Below, piece after piece: positions 1 to 5,711 of a stretch of 20,687 nucleotides of DNA. Numbering within the stretch: position 1 is the first letter of the stretch; the number at the start of each line of letters is the position of its first letter. The position numbers and the translations under genes are program-made. The DNA comes from an uncultured Bdellovibrio sp. (lineage in GTDB: Bacteria > Bdellovibrionota > Bdellovibrionia > Bdellovibrionales > Bdellovibrionaceae): contig NZ_CAMLDV010000054.1 of NCBI RefSeq assembly GCF_946478835.1, positions 1 to 20,687 on the forward strand. Direction: 5' to 3'. Below the pieces are notes generated by a model. That model worked only from the letters and a program-made list of their open reading frames with translations. It was not told the origin of the DNA and did no database searches.

Positions 1-365
1 TCTTGCGACATCATTGGTGAAGGCTCAGGAGAAGGAACTGGAGTCGCTGTTGGTTCTGCGATAGAGCAAGCGGCATCTAAAAGCGCCGGATTTGTCGGTT
101 TGTATCCCAGCTTTAAACCAAGATCCGCCAGGAAAACGGTGACGATTTTTCCTAAGATCTCATCAGCTTTTTTATAACGATCTTCCAGGGATTTTAAATT
201 CTGATACTCTTCAAAATCTTGGCGGGTGAGCTCAATTAAATCTTCTTTTACTTTTTCTTCGATTTGTTCGGCACTTTGTGCGGCAGAAGAGGAACGTTGT
301 CCGGCTTTATAAGAGACAAAACTAACAGCGACTAAAACTACGAGGCTTAAAATCCACTTTGTCAT
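1..365 (-). CDS. Membrane-anchored protein of unknown function (3' end outside window)
   Basis: I do not recognise this protein. The visible part is 121 residues. It begins MTKWILSLVVLVAVSFVSYK, giving a hydrophobic N-terminal segment at about residues 4-18 that acts as an uncleaved anchor or signal sequence. A charged, probably helical stretch rich in E, K and Q follows, then a Thr/Pro-rich tail reaching the window edge. It is the last visible gene of the PadR-HAAS-DUF4097-Skp run, 50 nt after the Skp-like gene, so it is probably exported to or anchored facing the periplasm. The start is uncertain. ATG 365 is the first possible start after an in-frame stop at 429-431, yet it has no Shine-Dalgarno sequence because a palindrome lies directly against it. 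Confidence 0.7.
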   Translation of the reverse strand, partial: MTKWILSLVVLVAVSFVSYKAGQRSSSAAQSAEQIEEKVKEDLIELTRQDFEEYQNLKSLEDRYKKADEILGKIVTVFLADLGLKLGYKPTNPALLDAACSIAEPTATPVPSPEPSPMMSQ

Positions 366-397
366 AGGAAAAAGGTACCAGGTACCTTTTTCCCATG
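363..397. repeat. Near-perfect palindrome with GGTACC-A-GGTACC core
   Basis: Left arm GGAAAAAGGTACC (367-379), central A (380) and right arm GGTACCTTTTTCC (381-393) form a perfect 13-bp inverted repeat. Three more pairs follow after one mismatch, so the symmetric unit spans 363-397. It lies between the Skp-like gene and the next minus-strand gene, and its left end includes that gene's ATG. In RNA it would fold into a very tight hairpin. Because the T-run lies inside the stem rather than after it, it is not a classic terminator. It may be a dispersed intergenic repeat or a protein-binding site; the sequence alone does not say which. Confidence 0.75.
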
Positions 398-415
398 GAA
401 GTATTTTTCGAAGGA

Positions 416-919
416 CTATTTTTCTTTTTCAAACTCTTTAACGACGTCGTCAGTCAGATCCACAGCGGGATTTGCATACAAAATGTCCGGAGTGCCTTGG
501 AAGACGATTGAAAAACCTTTGTCCTTAGAAACCTTGGCGATCACTCGCTGCAGTTTTTCCATCACGGGTTTTGTCAGCTCATCATTCTTTTTTTGGATGT
601 CAGCTTGGCTTTGTCCAAGCTCTTCGCGGAACTTCAGCATTTCATTTTGAAGTTCCGTCTGCTTTTCTTTTAGCGCGGCTGCAGAAAGAACGGATTTTTT
701 CTTATCCAACTCGTCGCGAAGTTTTCTAAGATTAGCTTCTTTCTGATCCAGTTCTTTTTTCTTTTTATTAAATTGAACTTCCAACTCGGCCTTGGCCTTC
801 TTACCGACAGAAGTGGCTTGAACCGCCTTTGGAATGTCGACAAAACCCACTTGAGATTCAGCGTTTGCGAATGCCGCCGCAAGCAAGACGGCGGTCATAA
901 AGAAAAACATTCTTAGCAT
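416..919 (-). CDS. Skp/OmpH-family periplasmic chaperone-like protein
   Basis: This 167-aa protein has the size and build of Skp (OmpH), the trimeric periplasmic holdase for outer-membrane proteins. A signal peptide covers about residues 1-20 (cleavage after FANA). Next comes the VGFVDIPKAVQ strand typical of the family, then a long Lys/Glu-rich coiled-coil region at about residues 40-120 forming the tentacle, and a C-terminal part returning to the body (GFSIVFQGTPDILYA). ATG 919 is well supported by AAGGAGG at 926-932, six bases upstream. The gene follows the DUF4097 gene by 25 nt in the same operon. It could be a paralogue of the housekeeping Skp, which usually sits next to bamA; no bamA is visible here. 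Confidence 0.85.
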   Translation of the reverse strand: MLRMFFFMTAVLLAAAFANAESQVGFVDIPKAVQATSVGKKAKAELEVQFNKKKKELDQKEANLRKLRDELDKKKSVLSAAALKEKQTELQNEMLKFREELGQSQADIQKKNDELTKPVMEKLQRVIAKVSKDKGFSIVFQGTPDILYANPAVDLTDDVVKEFEKEK

Positions 920-944
920 AGGAAGCCTCCTTGGCTTTCTTTAA

Positions 945-1799
945 TTATTCAATCTCGATATTGCCACTGGTTGTAGAAACTTTCACATTGTAGTTTCCGT
1001 CTTTGGCGCTGCCGTGACTGTTGTTGATATCTCCAGAAACTGACTTAAGTGAAAAATGAGTTTTGTCATTCTTGGCAATTTTCATTTTCACGTCGCCAGA
1101 CACCGACGTGAAGTCGATATTTGCCGGAATCCCATTGGACATCTCCAGATCACCACTCACAGTTTTGCCTTCAAATTTTGTGATCGAAGCCGCTTCAGCT
1201 TTGAAATCTCCGGACACCGTTTTGATATCCAGTTCCTGAGCGACAATTTGATTGAGGGTCATCTCGCCAGAAACTGTTTTTAACTCGGCTTCCTGCAGAT
1301 TAAGATTTTCCAAAGTCACGTTACCACTTACCGTGAGAACTTCGAGATCTTTGTTAAAGGATGCTGGCACTTCGATATGCACTTCCAGATCTTTTACAGC
1401 ATTGTCTTCGGGTTCTTTAATTTTCAATTCGTTGCCAGTCGTTTCTACTTCCAAAAGGCGGGGAGCCATTTTTTTATCTAATTTCCCCGTAGCAGAGATT
1501 TTAATTTCACTGTCGGCAGATTTTTTGATGGAGATATTTCCAGAGAACGACTTAAACACCACTTTTTTTGCGGGAGGGGCGAATGTCCAAGCGTCCTTTG
1601 TTTCACCATATTCAGCAGGTCCTACGGAATAGCCTTTCGACATTCCACCCATTCTGATCGAAACATTGTATTTGCTCTCTAGTTTTGAAACCAAGTCCGG
1701 ATCGGTTGCAAAAGCTTTTCCTCCTGCATACGTAGCAAGACTTAAAAAACCAACGGTCCAGACTGAAAAAGCGATAAAAAACTTTGTAAAAAGATTCAT
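945..1799 (-). CDS. DUF4097-family beta-repeat envelope protein
   Basis: This 284-aa exported protein matches the DUF4097 (LiaG/YvlB-like) type. An N-terminal hydrophobic segment at about residues 7-25 serves as signal or anchor. The rest is built of short beta-strand repeats, each with a (T/S)VSG turn. The turn glycines fall at 159, 178, 197, 216 and 235, an exact 19-residue period, then at 256 and 279, with an earlier copy at 87. This suggests a beta-solenoid. AGGAG lies seven bases before ATG 1799. In other bacteria DUF4097 proteins are commonly encoded with PadR and HAAS/DUF1700 genes, as here. Molecular function is unknown; an envelope-stress or surface role is inferred. Confidence 0.82.
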   Translation of the reverse strand: MNLFTKFFIAFSVWTVGFLSLATYAGGKAFATDPDLVSKLESKYNVSIRMGGMSKGYSVGPAEYGETKDAWTFAPPAKKVVFKSFSGNISIKKSADSEIKISATGKLDKKMAPRLLEVETTGNELKIKEPEDNAVKDLEVHIEVPASFNKDLEVLTVSGNVTLENLNLQEAELKTVSGEMTLNQIVAQELDIKTVSGDFKAEAASITKFEGKTVSGDLEMSNGIPANIDFTSVSGDVKMKIAKNDKTHFSLKSVSGDINNSHGSAKDGNYNVKVSTTSGNIEIE

Positions 1800-1808
1800 T
1801 TGAAACTC

Positions 1809-2381
1809 CTACTTTTGTAAAACGAATTTAAGATTCCATTGAAGATAATTGATCAAGGCCATGATGATGTACTTGGTGATGAGGAACATCACCATACCAC
1901 CCAAAACAGCCATGCCAAAAAGTCCCATGCTGGAAGAAATGCCTGCTACCCACGCCCAGGCGTTAGCGGAAAGGGCGCCGAGCGTGGGTAGCAGCGAGAG
2001 AAGGGCTAAGCTTACAGCGCCAATAGCCAAAGCAACTGCCCAACCGGATGCAAGGAGGGACAGCACTACAACTCCCGGAATAAATAAAACAATAAAGTTG
2101 AAAGGCGCGATCACCAAAAGACGGCCGATCACATTGAAAGCGAGACTCCACTGAAATCCGTTTTCAGGATTTTGGATTTCGCTGATAAGACTTTCAGTTT
2201 TGTGAGCTTTCGCAATCGTGGGAGGAAAACCCAATCCTTCCGAAATTTCTTCTTCGGTTTTTCTTTTGCTCAGACCATGATTGAAGTGTTCTTCATAGTC
2301 TGAAAGGATGTCCTGCACATTTGGAACTTGATGACGTTCAAGTTCTTCCCGAAGCGTTTTTAAGAACTCTTGCTTGTTCAT
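1809..2381 (-). CDS. HAAS/DUF1700 membrane protein, PadR-associated
   Basis: This 190-aa protein starts with a soluble helical domain (about residues 1-65; EFLKTLREELERHQ, then DYEEHFNHGL and GFPPTIAKAH) typical of the HAAS domain of DUF1700 proteins. A hydrophobic C-terminal half follows with about three or four membrane helices between residues 80 and 180. The start codon overlaps the PadR stop in an ATGA arrangement, so the two are translationally coupled, and the DUF4097 gene follows after 9 nt. HAAS proteins are known as partners of PadR regulators and are thought to pass membrane signals to them. That role is inferred here from family and context. Confidence 0.85.
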   Translation of the reverse strand: MNKQEFLKTLREELERHQVPNVQDILSDYEEHFNHGLSKRKTEEEISEGLGFPPTIAKAHKTESLISEIQNPENGFQWSLAFNVIGRLLVIAPFNFIVLFIPGVVVLSLLASGWAVALAIGAVSLALLSLLPTLGALSANAWAWVAGISSSMGLFGMAVLGGMVMFLITKYIIMALINYLQWNLKFVLQK

Positions 2382-2695
2382 GTGATTTCCCTGCCAATAA
2401 GCGTTTCGATTTGATTATTAAATTCCATCCATTGCTTGAACTGATCTTTTTGAAACTCTTTTCCCAGCTTCGTAATTCGATAGTATTTGCGGGGAGGACC
2501 CTCGGAGGATTCTTGCAAATACGTTTCGAAATACTTTTCTTCCGTCAAACGGCGAAGAATCGGGTAAAGAGTGCCTTCGGAAATTTCCAAGATTTTAGAA
2601 ATTTCTTCGACCAACTCATAGCCGTAGTAGTCCTTGCGCCCAATCATCGTGAGCACACACAACTCAAGGACTCCTTTTTTAAACTGCGCATTCAT
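2378..2695 (-). CDS. PadR-family transcriptional regulator
   Basis: This 105-aa protein is a compact PadR winged-helix repressor. It has the N-terminal helix (KKGVLELCVLTMIG), the YGYEL segment, the recognition helix region EISEGTLYPILRRL, and the wing GPPRKYYRIT, then a short dimerisation helix. Such proteins bind as dimers to their own promoters and are released by a ligand or partner. It is the first gene of the minus-strand operon and overlaps the HAAS gene by 4 nt. AAAGG lies nine bases before ATG 2695. Autoregulation is likely because the upstream region carries several GTAC boxes. The ligand is unknown. Confidence 0.93.
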   Translation of the reverse strand: MNAQFKKGVLELCVLTMIGRKDYYGYELVEEISKILEISEGTLYPILRRLTEEKYFETYLQESSEGPPRKYYRITKLGKEFQKDQFKQWMEFNNQIETLIGREIT

Positions 2696-2710
2696 ACCGT
2701 TGCACCTTTC

Positions 2711-2762
2711 GGTACTAAATTATGCTAGGTACTGTGTAATGTAAAGTACCAAGTGATGTACA
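2711..2762 (-). promoter_or_regulatory. Candidate PadR operator with promoter
   Basis: Four GTAC boxes start at 2712, 2729, 2746 and 2758. The first three are exactly 17 bp apart. Boxes 2 and 3 form the inverted repeat GGTACT-N11-AGTACC (2728-2750). On the minus strand TTTACA (2745-2740) and CATAAT (2724-2719) could be -35 and -10 elements, although the spacer is only 15 bp. The boxes overlap these elements, as expected for an autorepressor. That PadR binds here is inference. Confidence 0.5.
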
Positions 2763-2939
2763 GTAGAAGAATTGCAAAACTACACCTAAATTATTGAAAA
2801 CCCTGGATAAATTAAATTCTTGCAGTGCGGTTTCCCTGGCCGACCAACGTCGAGTTCCTCTTCTTTCCTTTGTCGAGTCACACACACATGAAGTGAAATT
2901 GACAAAGGCTCTTATTAAAAGTTTCGAGGGGGAACGTTT

Positions 2940-3722
2940 ATGAAGCTAATGAATCATCTTTTGATGGTCGGTCTTATTTGTTTGTCGGCAACGTCTTTTG
3001 CAAAACCAAGCAGCGATTTTCAAACAAAAATCGTGGGCGGTGTAGAAGCCACTCCAGGTGAATTTCCGTTCATCGTGTCTTTGCACGGTTCTTATGGCGG
3101 TCACTTCTGTGGCGCTTCACTTATTAAGAAGAACTGGGTTTTGACAGCAGCTCACTGTGCAAAAGGTTCGACAATTAAAAATGTCGTGATTGGTTTGCAC
3201 GATCAAAGAAATGCTTCCAAGGCAGAAACAATCCGTCCAAAGCGCGTGATCGTTCATCCTCAATACGATGACAACAGCGCGGATTTCGATTTTGCATTGA
3301 TTGAGCTTTCAAAAGATTCTCAGTACGAACCTATTGAAATCAACACGACTGAAATCGCGATTCCTGATTCTGGCGATCAGATCATGGCGACAGTGGCAGG
3401 TTGGGGTGTGACGAATGAAAACTCTTACTCATTGCCAAGCCGTTTGCAAAAAGTAGATGTGCCATTGATCTCTCACGATTCATGCAATCAAAGTTATAAG
3501 AACACAATCACAGACCGCATGCTTTGCGCAGGTTACGCACAAGGTGGCAAAGACTCTTGCCAAGGCGACAGCGGTGGACCTCTTGTCGCGAAAACAGTGA
3601 ACGGACAAAATCTTTTGATCGGTGTTGTAAGCTGGGGTAACGGCTGCGCTCGCGCAGGTCAACCAGGCGTTTACGCAAAAGTAAACGAAGCGACGACTTG
3701 GATTGAGCAGACAGCTCGCTAA
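2940..3722 (+). CDS. Secreted trypsin-like serine protease (S1 family)
   Basis: This 260-aa protein is a complete S1 zymogen. The signal peptide is about residues 1-21 and a short propeptide ends at K30 before IVGG (31-34), so cleavage after lysine would activate it. The catalytic triad is H72 (LTAAHC), D117 (DFALIEL) and S211 (GDSGGP). D205, six residues before the serine, predicts trypsin-like cleavage after Arg or Lys. Six cysteines pair as in chymotrypsin folds (57-73, 182-196, 207-236). The start has GAGGGGG at 2926-2932. It is transcribed divergently from the PadR operon and alone, with its own terminator. Likely an extracellular or prey-directed digestive protease; that role is inferred. 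Confidence 0.95.
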   Translation: MKLMNHLLMVGLICLSATSFAKPSSDFQTKIVGGVEATPGEFPFIVSLHGSYGGHFCGASLIKKNWVLTAAHCAKGSTIKNVVIGLHDQRNASKAETIRPKRVIVHPQYDDNSADFDFALIELSKDSQYEPIEINTTEIAIPDSGDQIMATVAGWGVTNENSYSLPSRLQKVDVPLISHDSCNQSYKNTITDRMLCAGYAQGGKDSCQGDSGGPLVAKTVNGQNLLIGVVSWGNGCARAGQPGVYAKVNEATTWIEQTAR

Positions 3723-3743
3723 TTAAATAGAAAATTAGAAAAG

Positions 3744-3780
3744 AAAAAGGGGAAAGGTTTTTAGCCTTTCCCCTTTTTTT
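3744..3780. terminator. Bidirectional intrinsic terminator
   Basis: A 14-bp stem pairs AAAAAGGGGAAAGG (3744-3757) with CCTTTCCCCTTTTT (3765-3778), with a 7-nt loop. A T-run follows on the plus strand and a T-rich tract on the minus strand. It lies between the convergent protease gene and the HAD nucleotidase gene and can end transcription from both sides. Confidence 0.9.
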
Positions 3781-3788
3781 ATTTGGGA

Positions 3789-5162
3789 TTAGTAAATTTC
3801 GTGAGCCAGCGGTCGGCGAGGCGCACGGAAGTAAGTTCTTGGCGAAAGATCCAAAAGATCCGCCAACTTTTCCATGTAAACGCAGGCATAGCGGTCTAAT
3901 TGATAAGCGAAATAACTTTCTTCGTTACCGGCTCTCATCAACTGACCCCAGTTGGCGTTGTACATGGACTGCTGCTTCTTAATAAGCTGACTGATTTGCG
4001 CATCGATCTCTGAAATTGTTTTTTGCAGAGTTTCGATTTGCGACTCGTTCACATCCGCCGCTTTTTCAATTTTGCGGGTCATGATCTCAGTCAGTTCGTC
4101 TTCAAGAGGCTCTTTCTTTTTCATCAAGACTTCGATTTCCTGATTGATAGGTTCAGCCTTCTTGTTGTTGTCGACTTCGATGTCGAGTTCTTCGATCACC
4201 ATCGCCGTTCTCCAGTTGCAATCCTTTTTCAAACGAAGGATGTCGCCGTAGATATGGTCTCCGATGTACAGGATGTCGTCCCCAGCCAAATCAAGATCGT
4301 TCGTGAATTTCTTGGCATTTCCGCCTTGATAGATTCCGGGAGTCAACTTGCCTTCCATATTCGTCATCGTACCGTCGGCAGGATTCACGCGAAGGTATTT
4401 TTGATTTTCGTAGAAGAACTTAGGCTTGGAAGCAAACGTAATCACGATCTCAAACAGATCTTGCCAAGACTTGTGTTCTTTTAAGAAAGGTTGAATCGCA
4501 TAATCCAAAAGCAATTTCGTGTAGTGGAAATCAGAATTCGTTAAAACGAAAATCTTTTTTCCATGACGACGGAATTTTTCAAGACCCGCCACCAATTGTG
4601 GATCTTTGATAATGTAATGATCCAAATTTTTCTTAACGACTTCTTTCAAAGAACCGTCGCGGTGAGCTTCATCCAAAGCATCCAACACGTCATCGGCAAT
4701 TTGCGAATACTCAGGATACTTGTTGGCAAGATCCGTGTCTTTCAATTCAACGATCTGTGCGATCAAGTTCGCCAAAGAAATCGAGAAAGATGTATCGACA
4801 GCCAAATAGTCAGAATTACTTAAGTCAATGTAAGTCGACTTGTACAACTTCTGATGGCTTTTGAAATCCAAAGGTTTCAAACCGTGGTAGCTCGCACGAA
4901 TCGCCGTGTAGCGATTGAGCTTTAAAAGATTTCCCATCTTACGGTCGATCACAAGTCCGCGGATCGCATAGTTATAATCGAACGTGAGCTTGCGCAAAGT
5001 TTCTGGATAACCGCGCTTGATCAATTTTTCGATCATTGTTGTGTGCGAAAGGCGTTCAAAATTTTCACTGTTATAACGAACCAACGTGTGGTCCATGTCG
5101 ACGCCGATGTAACGAATCTTTTTTAGATTCAACGTTCTATTTACAAATACTTTTCCAGGCAT
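3789..5162 (-). CDS. HAD-superfamily 5'-nucleotidase (cN-II/HAD-IG type)
   Basis: This 457-aa protein resembles the cytosolic purine 5'-nucleotidase family, which dephosphorylates nucleoside monophosphates such as IMP and GMP. Motif I is DMDHT with D22 as nucleophile and D24 as acid/base. Motif II is VLTNS (T208-S210), and motif IV is GDHIYGD (D302, D306). The family-typical FDYNYAIRGLVID block lies at 61-73. A predicted coiled coil at about 333-400 sits before the C-terminal part. ATG 5162 is preferred over ATG 5198 because it has AAGAGA close upstream and leaves a 7-nt gap after the rhodanese gene; the longer form would overlap it by 29 nt. Substrate specificity is inferred from family. Confidence 0.88.
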   Translation of the reverse strand: MPGKVFVNRTLNLKKIRYIGVDMDHTLVRYNSENFERLSHTTMIEKLIKRGYPETLRKLTFDYNYAIRGLVIDRKMGNLLKLNRYTAIRASYHGLKPLDFKSHQKLYKSTYIDLSNSDYLAVDTSFSISLANLIAQIVELKDTDLANKYPEYSQIADDVLDALDEAHRDGSLKEVVKKNLDHYIIKDPQLVAGLEKFRRHGKKIFVLTNSDFHYTKLLLDYAIQPFLKEHKSWQDLFEIVITFASKPKFFYENQKYLRVNPADGTMTNMEGKLTPGIYQGGNAKKFTNDLDLAGDDILYIGDHIYGDILRLKKDCNWRTAMVIEELDIEVDNNKKAEPINQEIEVLMKKKEPLEDELTEIMTRKIEKAADVNESQIETLQKTISEIDAQISQLIKKQQSMYNANWGQLMRAGNEESYFAYQLDRYACVYMEKLADLLDLSPRTYFRAPRRPLAHEIY

Positions 5163-5169
5163 AGTTCTC

Positions 5170-5535
5170 TTATCTTTCAACCGGAAGCTGAAGGTCATTC
5201 CAAGCCAGCATTCCGCCTTGCATATTATAAACGTGAGTCAGTCCATTCATCATCGCGTAAGCCGTTGCTTTGGCAGAGCGACCGCCGCTACGGCAGATGA
5301 AGACGACCGTTTGGTCTTTGGGAAGTTTAGAAAGGTGATCGGGAAGAGTATCCAATACGACAAGTTCAGATCCAGGCACGTGACCCAACTCACCGACGTA
5401 TTCTTCCGGTTGACGAACATCGATCATTTTTACGTTCGTCATCATTTTTTGCAGCTCCACGGGAGCAATGTCATAAACGCCCTCATAATGAGGGTTTTCA
5501 GTTTTAGATTCGAAGTTTACTAACTTCACTGTCAC
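5170..5535 (-). CDS. Single-domain rhodanese-like protein
   Basis: This protein of about 121 aa is a single rhodanese domain, usually a cytoplasmic carrier of sulfane sulfur. The conserved VKMIDVRQPEEY and GHVPGS blocks and the active-site loop CRSGGRS with C81 are intact, so sulfurtransferase activity is plausible. I chose the GTG start at 5535 because a perfect AGGAGG (5541-5546) sits five bases before it. An in-frame ATG at 5571 would lie upstream of that ribosome site and probably within the promoter. It precedes the HAD nucleotidase gene by 7 nt and is likely cotranscribed. The physiological sulfur acceptor is unknown. Confidence 0.88.
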   Translation of the reverse strand: MTVKLVNFESKTENPHYEGVYDIAPVELQKMMTNVKMIDVRQPEEYVGELGHVPGSELVVLDTLPDHLSKLPKDQTVVFICRSGGRSAKATAYAMMNGLTHVYNMQGGMLAWNDLQLPVER

Positions 5536-5566
5536 AGATTCCTCCTGCGTCACAGCCAAGAGACTA

Positions 5567-5595
5567 ACCATAACATTTGCAGGAATTTACAGCAA
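5567..5595 (-). promoter_or_regulatory. Candidate sigma70-type promoter for rhodanese-nucleotidase pair
   Basis: On the minus strand TTGCTG (5595-5590), a 17-bp spacer and TATGGT (5572-5567) form a fair promoter. Transcription would start near 5560, leaving a leader of about 25 nt with the AGGAGG site and GTG start. This supports the shorter rhodanese start. Confidence 0.4.
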
Positions 5596-5674
5596 GGAAA
5601 GTAATGAGGACTGAGCGCGAGGGCGCTCTATTGCGCTCCGGGCGCTGGACTTATGCCGCCCAGGCCCAAGATTT

Positions 5675-5702
5675 GAGGGACGCTTGAATCGGAGCGTCCC
5701 TC
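5675..5702 (-). terminator. Hairpin after the M13 peptidase gene, possible terminator
   Basis: A perfect 10-bp stem pairs GAGGGACGCT (5675-5684) with AGCGTCCCTC (5693-5702) around an 8-nt loop, just after the peptidase stop at 5712. There is no good U-run after the stem on the minus strand, so it may be a weak or factor-assisted terminator or an mRNA-stabilising hairpin. Confidence 0.5.
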
Positions 5703-5711
5703 GGAAGGAAA

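Noticed and set aside
363..397. Palindrome as a classic intrinsic terminator for the Skp-like gene
   Set aside because: The T-run is inside the stem, and the next gene begins directly at the stem edge, so termination there would silence it.
1056..1632. Plus-strand ORFs inside the DUF4097 gene
   Set aside because: They are antisense shadows without ribosome sites or recognisable motifs; the minus-strand repeat protein explains the region.
2899..2904. TTGACA before the trypsin gene as a -35 box
   Set aside because: No -10 element lies 15-19 bp downstream before the ribosome site, so I do not call a promoter.
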